A DNA stretch of 64,000 nucleotides from positions 212,583,048 to 212,647,047 of the forward strand of contig JBOZIK010000001.1 of NCBI GenBank assembly GCA_051453625.1. Reading direction: 5' to 3'. The notes under the pieces are model-generated. The model had not been told where the DNA came from, made no database searches, and was given only the letters and a program-made list of their open reading frames with translations. The position numbers and the translations under genes are program-made. This document shows positions 37,440 to 47,835 of the stretch, piece after piece (position 1 is the stretch's first letter; every line of letters begins with the position of its first letter). This DNA comes from Welwitschia mirabilis (lineage: Eukaryota > Gnetophyta > Gnetopsida > Welwitschiales).

Positions 37440-38065
37440 GTGCGTGATCTTGCTTATGTAAATCTAGAATTACAAGATTTCTTAGCTCAATTGCAAGAAT
37501 AAAGTTTATCCAAGCAAGATGCTACTAGTAGTACTATTAACGTAAGTTTTTGCAGATGAGACTTGGTGGGATTATTTAAGGAGATGGTTTCACTAAAGAC
37601 TTAGTATATGTAAAATCTTCATTACTTATTAATATCCCATCTAATTATATGATTTTATAAGAGAGTCTTCCTCTATACTAGTTTTCTGCATGTTATTCCA
37701 AAGAATTCATCTTCAAGTATTTGCTTTTTAATTTTCTTAACTAGTTTAGAATTCATGATACAAACAAGCATATAAGGAATATGTTTGATATCAAAGTCAT
37801 ATTCAACTAATAATTCCAACTAATTTCTTTGGCTTATATTTAGGAGAGGATACTTTTAGAAATATTTTAATTATTAGTTTTTGAATAAAATTTATCTTGC
37901 AAAAGGTAATGTCTCCAAACCTTTAGGACATGAATAATTATTAGTAATTTCAAGTCATGTACTAGGTAATTTTATTTGTTTTTGCTTAATTTTTTTTAAC
38001 TAATGTGCAATTACTTAATCATTCGACATTAAGATCATTCTACAAGGATCTTCTTGGATAAAGAG
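37440..38065 (-). pseudogene. Gypsy RNase H fragment (related to element III), minus strand
   Basis: Read right to left it gives KLKQNKQNYLVHDLKLL, then VLKVWRHYLLQDKFYSK (about 37,900) and a WNY-LNMTLISNI segment. This parallels 25,850-26,080 on the plus strand (NYLVHDMKLLELIHAFKV, WNYWLNMILILNIS). RNase H removes the RNA template during retrotransposition. Only a scrap of about 600 bases remains, and it ends abruptly against copy C of the patatin upstream region. Confidence 0.7.
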
Positions 38066-38077
38066 AAAAAAATATCT

Positions 38078-39075
38078 CTTTGACTTTCATTCTTCCTTAT
38101 CATAATACATTGGTAAACATAAGTGATCTACTGCAATGCATGACATTATACATTAAAGTTTATAATACTATTATCACGATCATGTCTACTCACATAGTCA
38201 CAAGGGTAATTAAGATAAACTATAAAATTAAATTCATTCTAAAAGTATTTAAAATGTAAGATTAAGTATTAGTTTATGTTAGATTTAGAGTTGTCAAATA
38301 TGTTTTACTTTAGAATTGAAAGTTAAAAAAGACTAAGTAAATAAGATAAGTTAATGGTAGATTGAACAATATAACATTACATTATTATTTATAACAAAGG
38401 AAATAAAGCATTCAACATTGAGAAAGTTGGGTATCTTAATCTTTTGTTATTTATTATTTTTACCTCAGAATTTATGTACAAGAAATGAAAATACTAAAAT
38501 TATTTTAAAACTAGAATATAGTATTTAAAATTTATAAATAAAAATATTAAATCTCTTAGTTTATTTATATATCATTTATTATTTAAATAACTGACATATC
38601 AAAGCATATCTTAAGATTAGTTAATTCATGAAAATAATGATGTACTTGTTATGATTACTAGTTTTCTTAGCCTCATGAAAACCCATTGATGGACACTTTT
38701 AAATGAAAATTCCTTCATGTAAAAGATAAATATAGAAAGCAAAATCAGAAAAGGAATGATAACTTTTTTATTGATATAGAGCAGTTACTAGTACATCTTT
38801 CATAATTAGCGAGTGATAAAGGAGACCTTGAACTACTAATCAAACATAAAGGCATAAATAATACCTTGGTAAAAGACCTTGAACTAGTGATTAAAAATAG
38901 ATGCATAGAATAACACCTTAATTTCCTCTTTAAGGACTCTTAGGAGTTAGTTAAGGTTATCATGAATTATATCTATCTAGCCTATCCACCACTCCTAAAG
39001 CCCTAGTCCTCTTATGATCAGCTAAGAGTTATGATTTGAAGGATTATAATGTTTAATTAAAAAGATAAAGCATTT
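38078..39075. repeat. Patatin upstream region, copy C (truncated)
   Basis: It begins at the equivalent of 35,275 (CATTCTTCCTTATCATAATAC) and follows copies A and B through ACTAGTACATCTTT, ACCTTGAACTA and TATCTATCTAGCC to TAATGTTTAATTAAAAAGATA. It lacks the promoter, start codon and patatin exons. A short internal duplication of the ACCTTGAACTA(G/C)T phrase (38,824 and 38,878) is specific to this copy. Confidence 0.8.
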
Positions 39076-39544
39076 AAAAACTAGTTATGTTAATTACAAA
39101 AAAATAAAGCAAAGAATAAGATAAAAGAAAACAAGAAGGTGATAATTTAGTCAAAAAACCTAATGTGGGATGACAAATAATGGGAGTAGTGCACAAATTT
39201 TGTATTTAAGATGAAAGAACAATGGCACCACCCATCCTTAATGACTAATCTATCTTGTTTCTATGCATTCACCGTAACCTTATTTTCTTTACATATATTT
39301 CTTTTCAAAGTAGACATTGTAACTGATAAAATGTTCTAAATGAATCCTTTTTAACTCCTTTATTTTCCTTTTTTATTCTTTTTTTTTTAACAGAATAAGC
39401 TACATCTGTCAAATATATTATTAAAAAATACAAAGTAAATAAATAATCGAAAAAATATTTAGCTTCACTTTCAAGAATTCTACCCCTTAAAGATAAATGA
39501 CATAAGTTTCAAGAAAATAAGGGAGATGTATTGGTTCAAGTTTT
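39076..39544. other. Interval without a recognisable gene
   Basis: This is AT-rich DNA between copy C and the copia remnant, with nothing assignable. Confidence 0.4.
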
Positions 39545-41640
39545 TATTTCCTATGTCATTGTAATTCTAATATTTTTCTATCATAAGACATGCTTACTAA
39601 TTGTGACTACCTTCAAAAGAGCATTAGCAACATTTTCCTTACTATGTAGTTTTTCTAAGTCAAGTAACCCACTTTTAACACTTTCTCTTACAAAGTAAAA
39701 TTTAATATGAATATTTGTTTTCTATGCATAGAATGCAAAATTATTTTCCTAGCATGTGTCACTTCAACTATTAAAAATATATATAATGACTTTCCTTTTT
39801 CAACCCTAGGGAATGAAGAAACTATAACCACATCATTTCTTTACATGCTCTTATGAAACCATATATTCTGCTTCTGTGGCAAATAAAATCACTAACAATT
39901 GAAGACATGACAACCAACTATCACCATCTTTGTAAGAGTATTAACAACATTTTCCTTGGTATGTAGATTTTTTAAATCTTAACTAGCATACTTTCAATAA
40001 TTTCTTTTACAAACTAAAACGTAATGTAAATGTGTTTTGTCCTTCGTGGAATGTAGAATTCTTTGCGTAGTGTATGATATCATAACTATCATAAAACACA
40101 TAATTCCTTTTTTTTTTAAATATAAGGAGATGAAGAAACATATGTACCTGAATCATTCATTTACTTAGTTCTATGATAGTTACATATTCTACCTCTATGA
40201 TAGATAAAGTTATGAATGGTTAAATACATGATAATAAACTAGTTGTTCCTTCATCCAATGTAAATATGTAACATATAGTATAATGTCTACTATCTAAATA
40301 TCTTGCAAAATTAGCATTTATAGTGTCTAAAATGTATAAATTGTTATCATCAGAATACAAAAAATTAGTTTAGGTAGTCTTAAAAAAGAATCCATTTTAA
40401 AGTAAGAAAATGATTTCATTTAAAATGAGTCATATATTTACTAATTATTATAATTTCACAAGTAATGTTAGGATGTGCACATATCATATCATGCATGAGA
40501 GATTCTACTACAAATGTATAAGGGATATGTTTCACTCTTGTAATATCTTCTTGCAATTTGGAAAAAATATTTTTCAAATATCTAGAAATGAGAAACTAGA
40601 GGAGTTCTAAAGATAATAAATTTACTTGAATTACTTCTAGATAATTAAACATAATCGTCAAACTAATTCCTCTTATATGATAGCTTGTTTATAAAAGTGT
40701 TAAACTTATTGTATGATTGTCTTAGGATCTATTTTAGATCATAAAAATATTTCATAAAAAACAAATATGATTAGGGTATTGCTTATACACATATCCTTTA
40801 GGCTAGTACGAATAGATTTTCTCATTAAAATCATCATGTAAGAATGTAGTCTTTCTATTAACTATGCTAATTCTAAACTTAAGAACACAATAGAAAGGGA
40901 CATATGCATGGATAAATTCTTTCTGACATAAGAAAAATCTTAGTACAGTCAATACCTATCTTTTAAGCATAATCTTTTACCCTCAATTTGCTCTTCTAAT
41001 GTTTCTTTCCATTTGCATCATCTTTTAATCTAAAAACTCACTAACTATGAAATGATTTCTATCCTCTTTACAAATCCTTTCATTCATTTGCATTATTTTC
41101 TTTTAAATATTTCCATTCATACTCCAAATTGTCCTTCTAGTTAGCATAATTAATATAATAAAGTACTTATTCAATTATTTCTAGCTCTCTACTATTATTG
41201 TAAAGAACTTAATGTAATAAAGAAAATACTTGTTAAGGGGATGAGAAGTTCTAGTGGAGTGGCTTACCCAGTGAGATATATTAATTAGATGTTCCTACTC
41301 TTATTTTTTCTCTTCAGTTAGATATCTCTAATTTCTTTTAAAATCTATGTATTCTATTTTAGAAACCTACTCTACTTCTTAATCTATACATATTTCACCT
41401 TTTATCCTTTAAAACTAATGCATAATGTTAGTATATAAATTCATTTTGTTTTCATTCTAAGGATCATAAAATGTTACATGCTCTATAAACTTAACATCTC
41501 ATGATCTTATCATTTTATTGGTTTAAGGATCCCATAGTCTGTAAGTATGATTATCTTTATCATAGCTAAAAAAAAAAGATATTTGGCTCTTTGTCACCTC
41601 CAAACTTTTAAGGTTAAAAGACTTAGCTTAAAATTTTAAT
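39545..41640 (-). pseudogene. Ty1/copia pol remnant: integrase end, RT, RNase H (minus strand)
   Basis: Reading right to left: FSYDKDNHTYRLWDP (about 41,560), the end of copia integrase; YGIDYTKIF-like and SIRLVLA-like RT traces with a decayed DVKNAF region (40,700-40,990); HIPYTFVVESLMHDMICAHP (about 40,500), matching VPYASAVGSLMYAMVCTRPD; then RNase H YIFTLDEGTTSL and ITLSIIEVEYVTI (about 40,150-40,260), and the tail KTNIHIKFYFVRES (about 39,700). The order integrase, RT, RNase H is the copia order. A segment of roughly 340 bases carrying the RNase H tail is present twice (39,592-39,935 and 39,940-40,240). Frames are heavily broken. Confidence 0.75.
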
Positions 41641-42024
41641 AAAAATAAATCTTGTTATTATAGGGTCCATAATCTAAATTATTTATTATACTTGTTATTA
41701 TAGTGATATTGTGAAAAATTTATGCTACAACTTTTTAGTTTAATAGACTTTCATTTGTAATATCTAAAATGTTATTCTTGTTGTAAATTCTTGGTAATTA
41801 ATCATGATCATTTATGGCTAAGGTAGTGGTTAAAGTTTTGGTTATGTTAATGGATAAGTTAGTGGTTGTATCATTTTCCTTCTATAAAACTTATACTTTT
41901 CCTATATTTAAACAAGAAAATTATATGTATGATGTGGTTCATTTCTTTTTTAATTTTAATAAATGCATTATTATTTGTTAAGATAAAATGTTATGCACCC
42001 AATGGCCTAGGAATGTAATAGAAT

Positions 42025-42145
42025 CCCTATCACTTCCATCACTTGCACCACTTTGATCACCTATACCACTTCCATTACCTACATCACTTCCATCACCTAC
42101 ATTACTTCCAACACATCCACCACCTTCACCACCACTTTTATAATG
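42025..42145. repeat. CATCAC/CACTTC-type minisatellite
   Basis: Units of 6-9 bases of the form CATCAC(T/C)TCC and ACCACTTCC repeat for about 120 bases. Both strands are open across it (His-rich one way, Gly/Ser/Asp-rich the other) simply because of the repeat. Confidence 0.8.
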
Positions 42146-42587
42146 GTATCTCTTCATGTTCTCATGTCTTTTCATCTCCTTCATCCTCTATAATAAATAA
42201 GACCTTCCTTCCCTCTTATTTCATATCTTAAGAAAGCTTTTTCTATTGAAGTTTGGTGGCTTTAATTTTTGAGCTTGACAAAGGCATGGGGTCATAGAAA
42301 TTTGGATCTTTAGAATTTTTCAATTTTCCATCTTTATTTTGGTATGGTTTATAGTTTAAGTTTTGTATAGTTCTTTGCTTATTTCTTGCATTTCCTTCCA
42401 TTTTGTCATGCTTTCATTCCTTGAAAATTTATTATTTTACATAGTATTGAATCTTGTAAGTTCTATTTGTAAATCATACACCATGCATCATGATTTAATT
42501 AGGATTCTTTCATCATGACTCCTTACCCACATGATTTAATCTTGTGACCTTTTGTTGACCTATATTAATACATTCTCAATTGCTGAA

Positions 42588-42775
42588 AACTTCCTCTAGA
42601 GAGTAAATGGAGTAGATGAAATCCCTATAGATGTGTTGGATCATAATAAATTACCTCCAAAAAGTAAAGTTAGTAGATGAAACCCATTTTGATATATGCA
42701 TTTAGGTTATTGCAAATTACCTCTAGAAAGTAAAGGGAACAGATGAGTCCCCTCTGAATGATTATAGCCACTTAA
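42588..42775. repeat. Three tandem units of about 64 bases
   Basis: Each unit starts (C/T)T(T/A)CCTC(T/C)A(G/A)A(G/A)AGTAAA and contains AGATGA(A/G)(A/T)(C/T)CC. Unit starts are near 42,588, 42,651 and 42,716. Confidence 0.75.
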
Positions 42776-43387
42776 ATTAAAAATATTATTGAGGTTACAT
42801 GTTGTAATGCACTTTGAATTGTTAATAGTATGTCTTGGATTGTTTGGCATTACATTCTTGGTTTGTCTTTATTATATATTGATTTCCTTAAGGATCCTAT
42901 CTTATCCTTGAAATCACTTACATAAATCTTACCATGAACCGTATAGGAAACTGTGAAGGTTACAATTCTTACATCATGCTTGCATGTCTAGGACTTACTA
43001 CTACGAAGACCTTGGAATGAGCAAGCTATTGCAGTTCAGATTGAATGCTATTTTCATTCTTGTTTAAATGTATGAAGTTGAAGAACTTATATGTCCTAAG
43101 TAATTTATATTAATTTTTTGAATAGAGATTTATGTTCAGAGTTAGTTTCAAGAATGTTTATATACTTTGATAATTATATTTTCTCTCTTAAAATATTTTA
43201 AATGTTTAATTATTTATAACACAAAAGTTATGTTTACAAATTGTGATACTTTTATTCTTGAATTTAGTCAGTAGATAATTTCTTTAGTATTTAATTGAAA
43301 GTTTCAAAAGTAGAAATTCATTTGTTCATCACTTTCTTTGACTTAATGTAGGAGGATATTTATCATAAAACTTCATATACTACATTT

Positions 43388-43399
43388 TAGAATCAGAGC
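43388..43399 (+). other. Primer-binding site, initiator tRNA-Met type
   Basis: TAGAATCAGAGC differs by two bases from TGGTATCAGAGC, the site used by most copia elements, and follows an LTR-like TACA end. A second, more decayed version (TTGATACTAGATCC) lies at 43,440. Confidence 0.6.
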
Positions 43400-44400
43400 T
43401 ATAAGAAGTTTTTAGTATTAGAGAACCAATGTATTACATTTTGATACTAGATCCAGGTTACTGATTAGTTGCTATCAAGTTCATATACAACCTATATTAT
43501 GATTTCACTAGGTATAATTGCTATTACATTATTGTTAAAGCAAGCTAAGTTAAAGAGATGTCTCTTACAAGAACCTAACATACCTAATTTTGTTACATTA
43601 ACATAAAATACTTTATTTTTATAGAACAAAAGAGAAACAATTAGGTAACTATTTTAAGATTTCTTGAGGCATCATTGCAAATGAAATTTTATAAAAAATT
43701 ATTCATAGCAATTTAGATTTAGAGAAATAGAAAAAACTATATATATAAGTATAATTAATGATAAAGAAAGATAGCTATATTATAATATTAATATTATTAA
43801 TGATGAATGAAAAAGTTAATGGGAAAAAGATCTTAACAAATAGCATGATTTCCTTTATTTGTGCATGAGTACTATAGGCTAGGGTTTTTAGGAGAAGTTA
43901 TTTTGGTTTTTTCTTAAATTTCATGCATGAGTTGGCTTCAATTATAGGTTCCAGACAAAGTAAATAGTCTAGATATAGATGGAGGCCATACATAGGGTTA
44001 ATGATGTTAAAAAATCAATTGCAAAACACACTCTTATTTTTTTCAAGGAGAAAAAGTCTCATAATATTTTCTATCTAGACATGCAACTTTGGTGCATGTC
44101 CAAATGGCCAAGAGTATAGTGCCTTTACATTTGATAAGGTAGATGAACAATCCTTTCATTAGTATAATTGAAAACCACCTTTGAAGTTAAATTTTAGTTT
44201 ACAATGGAGATCCTAGCAGTAGAAATAGCTTCTATAGAAAGAATGAAGAAGTCAAAGCAAAAAGATGAAAAGCAGAATAAAATAGCTTCTATCATGATGA
44301 AGAAGTCATGATAGATTCTATAGGTAGAATAAAATAATATGTAGTATAGAAATATAAATAGTAAATCAATAGATGTGCAAATGGATTTCTTATATAAATT
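43400..44400 (+). other. Leader or gag-region remnant of the copia-like element
   Basis: There is no intact frame. 44,212-44,330 (TTCTATAGAAAGAATGAAG and TTCTATAGGTAGAATAAAA) resembles 63,800-63,860, where the next copia element begins its gag. This supports a copia origin but nothing more specific. Confidence 0.35.
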
Positions 44401-45238
44401 ATCTAAAATACAAATCATATAATTACACATTACAATTTATAAAATCAAAAAGCAAGCCAATTAGATATTTGTGTCCTAAACAATTATGTCTCTCTTTTGA
44501 CACTCCTTGACTAGTATAATCAAAAGAGCATTGAGCCATTGAATAGTGAATACAAAGTAATGAGAAATAGAGGAGAGGGTCCCTCCGTAAATAGTGGCCA
44601 TACATCAACTCTTGCATGTGATGGAAATTATCAATACAAGATGGTCTAGTGATGCAAAGCTAGAGTTTCTTTTGAATAGTATATTCTTTCCTTCCTACCC
44701 TTTATGTATTACCTCTCTTCTCAATGTGGAAATAACTATTAAAATTTTTGTTTATGTTCATGCTATGTGTTTCTTAATCTACAAACACCTTCATCTAATA
44801 ACATACCATAAGATAATACAATCGCTCAACCAAAATTACCACCTCCCATCTATTACAAATAAAAGAGCAAAAAACTAAATATAAATTTAATGCTCTAGAG
44901 GGAGTTCTGTAAAGGGAGTCATGAAAAGGAGTCATATTTTTTTTGATGCAACTAGAGAGCATTATATAAGCATATAAAGGAAATAATAGTTCTTCTTCTT
45001 TTTAGTAATAGACTAACTAACTCCACTAACTTAATAACCCTTTTCCTTATTTCTAGTAATTAACCCACTAACTCTACTAACTTAATAACTATTTTCCTTC
45101 TTTTTAGTAATTGACGAACTTACTCTACTAACTTAATAACTCTTTTCTATCTTTGATTTTCATACCAACATTAAATTATCGACATTACCTAAAGAAAATT
45201 TCAACAATTACCTCCTTAATGATAACATTTTAATAACA
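44400..45238 (-). repeat. 3' LTR of a minus-strand copia element
   Basis: On the minus strand the LTR starts TGTTATTAAAATG at 45,238, directly after the polypurine tract CAATGGGG (45,239-45,246). It lies just downstream of the copia RNase H at 45,300-45,868. The left end is uncertain. Three tandem 51-base units occupy 45,003-45,154. Confidence 0.6.
45003..45154. repeat. Three 51-52 base tandem units within the copia LTR
   Basis: Each unit reads TAGTAATngAC..ACTA ACT(C/T)(C/T)ACTAACTTAATAAC..TTTTCC. Starts are near 45,003, 45,054 and 45,105. Repeats in this position may be U3 enhancer-like units, which is inference. Confidence 0.8.
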
Positions 45239-45299
45239 CCCCATTGATGTATGCACTATTCAATTTCATGTCACACATCATTTACAAATAACTAAAAGT

Positions 45300-45868
45300 T
45301 TTCAAACATTCAATTTAATAAGGCTTATCAACTGCATAGATTCCAAGTAGCTTTCTTAGCTTCTAAAACATAGGCAACTTCAATGGCTTTGTCATTATGT
45401 TAGCAATCTGATCATCACTTTTACAATAGAAAAGATCAATTATTCCATCCTTTGTGAGGTCCCTTACAAAATAAAACTTCACATCTATGTGCTTGCTTCT
45501 GGAGAATAAGATTTTTAGAGAGTTTAGTGGTAGAACTATTGTCACAATAAATTGCAGTAGCTCCCTATTTCTTGAAATGTAGCTATTTAAGTATTTTCCT
45601 TAGCTAAATTACTTGAGAGGCACAGGCTATTATAGCTACAAACTCTGCTTCGATTATTGAAAAAGTGACAAGTACTTGCTTTTTCGAAGACCACAAAATA
45701 GCTCCTGAACTAAGAATGAAAACATATCCTAAAGTGCTTTTTCTATCATCTTAATATCTAGCATAATCACAATCTGTAAAGCCAAATACATCTGACTTTT
45801 TAACTTTCCTCTAGAACAACCCATAACTAGTAGTCCCTTGCAAATATTAAAAGATTCTTTTTGTAGCT
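45300..45868 (-). pseudogene. Ty1/copia RNase H with near-complete C-terminus
   Basis: Read right to left: FGFTDCDYAR (about 45,790), DDRKSTLGYVFILSSGAI, WSSKKQVLV, IIEAEFVAIIACASQVI (about 45,640), YCDNSSTTKLSKN (about 45,540), HIDVKFYFVRDLTKDGIIDL (about 45,470) and ANIMTKPLK (about 45,385). The 60-codon open part is 45,363-45,545. This matches the copia RNase H pattern almost motif for motif, including the DxDYA, EAE and D-N-S catalytic region. Only a few stops or frameshifts are present, so it is younger than the copia remnant at 39,545. It is cut on its right by a 100-N gap at 45,869; RT would lie beyond. Confidence 0.85.
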
Positions 45869-45968
45869 NNNNNNNNNNNNNNNNNNNNNNNNNNNNNNNN
45901 NNNNNNNNNNNNNNNNNNNNNNNNNNNNNNNNNNNNNNNNNNNNNNNNNNNNNNNNNNNNNNNNNNNN
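45869..45968. other. Assembly gap (100 N) between copia RNase H and a patatin start
   Basis: This is a fixed-size gap. To its left is minus-strand copia RNase H and to its right the first codons of a patatin paralogue, so the sequence joining them is unknown. Confidence 0.95.
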
Positions 45969-45986
45969 ATCCATTGCCGGAGCCAT
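45969..45986 (-). pseudogene. First six codons of a second patatin-like gene (truncated by the gap)
   Basis: ATG at 45,986 starts MAPAMD, identical to the intact gene, with one synonymous change (CCG for CCT). Upstream, a TATA box (46,057-46,064) and 1.8 kb of flank are conserved. The rest of exon 1 would lie to the left, where a 100-N gap and then copia sequence follow. Whether the gene body was lost, displaced by the copia element or left out of the assembly cannot be told. Confidence 0.75.
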
Positions 45987-47835
45987 AACCTCTTTCTCAA
46001 TTACTTCTTTCTAACCGCTTAAACTTGTTCTTGCTGCTCATCCTCTCCCTGCTTTCTATAAATAAGCACCGTCGGAGCGCCCTCGGCATTTTTTCCCCTT
46101 TTGTTTTTCTTTTTTCTTTTTTTGCAGGTTGTCATATTCCTCCACTCTTCCCACTTAAAATATTTAAAATATCATGTCGCCTGCCATTCTTCCTTGGCAT
46201 AATGCATTAGTAAATGTGGGTGGTCTAACGCCATGTGCGACGTTCTGCATTAAAGTCTATAATATTACTACCATGACCATCTCTACCCACACATTCCCAC
46301 GGGTCACCGAAATATACTATAAAACCAAAGTCATCCGGAAAGTATTTAAAATGTAAGGCTAAAAAATATTTTGTTTTAGAAATCAGAGTCTTAAGATATG
46401 TTTTGTCTTAGAATTGAAAGTTAACAAAGCTAAGTAGATAGGTTAAGTTAATGCTTGATGAAATGTAGAACATTATAGTATTGTTTGCAACAATGGCAAT
46501 AATGCATTCCACATTGACAATGTTGGGTATTTCAATCTTTGCATTGTTGCTCGAGAGCTTTTGTCCAAGAAATATACATAAGAAACTAAAGTTTTGAAAT
46601 TATATTAAAATTAAAATATAATATTTGAAATATATAAAAGATTAAAGCATATATTAAGATTAGTTTATTTATATATATAGACGAATCCACTAAATGATCG
46701 ACATAGCAAAGTATATATTAAGATGAGTTAATTCATGAAAAAGCATAGTGTACTTGTGAGGGTTACTAATTTGCTTCGCTTGATGAAAACCCATGGGTGA
46801 CCCTTGCTAAATGAAAATTCATTCATTCACGAGAGAAATAAAAAAGGATTAAGAAAGGAATGACAACTTCTTCATTCATATAGAGAAGTTACTACTACAT
46901 CTTTGGTAATTAGATGAGTCACACAGATGACCTTGAACTAGTAATCAAAGTTAAAGGCATAGACTAACAACTTAGTGCCCTATCCTAGGTCTCTTGAAGA
47001 TTAGTTAAGGTTGTCATGGGTTTCATCTATCTAGCCTATCCATCACACCAAAAGTGTTCACTCTTTTATGATTATATAAAAGTTATAATTTGTACGTTTA
47101 TAATGTTTAGCTAAAAAGATACAACAGTTGGTGGGGAATAGATACCTCATTAAAGTAATAAAGACAAATACAAAAAGGCTATAAAGAAGGTGAGTATGAG
47201 ACCTTTGAGGACATCATCTCAATAACATGATTCTCTCACATAAAATAAACATAGGAAAGATAGGTAAGAATAAAAAAGAACTAGTTAACTGCAACTACAA
47301 AAAACCAACGAAAAAATAATATGAAACAAAAGTAATCAATTTCGGGTTTTAGCTTCCATCTAATCACCAAATAAATAATTCAAATATTGAGTTTATAAAA
47401 GAATTTTTTGATTCTTTACCCTTATTTAAAGTTAAACTGTAGATAAAGATTTGAGTTCTTAAACACATGTTTGCGTTGACATCTTAAAATAGCTTAAAGA
47501 ATGTCTTCTTCCAAATTTCATATCAATATTTAAAATATAAAAACCAATTAGCATTTTTCTTGCTTTATTACCTATAACTTTGCTACAGATCACTTGGAAA
47601 ATTAAGACAAGGTATCTCAAGTTGTAATGTAAATAATGTAGCTAATATTAAGTCTAAACACATTCACATAATAGGTATTTAAGTTTCTAGTTGGAAAAGT
47701 GTTACAGATGTTTATGAAGAGGAAAATCCTAATGAGAAAACGACCATATGAAAAATCTTAACCTTAGAATAATTTGGAGCTTTCCAAATTCTCTTGAAGT
47801 TTTTTAACCAATTAATAATGTTTTCTAAGCCTCAT
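45987..47835. repeat. Patatin upstream region, copy B
   Basis: It aligns with 35,084-36,885 over its full length, including the promoter block, the pyrimidine tract followed by GCAGGTTGTC, and the distal GAAAATTAAGA(C/A)AAGGTATCT part. Small indels and substitutions are spread evenly. No other gene lies in it. Confidence 0.85.

Larger units (their letters stand above)
41650..43384 (+). repeat. Candidate 5' LTR of a plus-strand copia-like element
   Basis: The block ends in TACA at 43,384, three bases before a tRNA-Met-type primer site, as expected of an LTR end. A TATAATAAATAAG box lies at about 42,190-42,202. It contains a minisatellite (42,025-42,145) and a three-unit tandem repeat (42,588-42,775). 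The left boundary and the partner LTR were not found, so the extent is a guess. Confidence 0.4.

Noticed and set aside
42043-42231. His/Phe/Leu-rich frame, and a Gly/Ser/Asp-rich frame on the other strand
   Set aside because: Both are translations of the CATCAC-type minisatellite.
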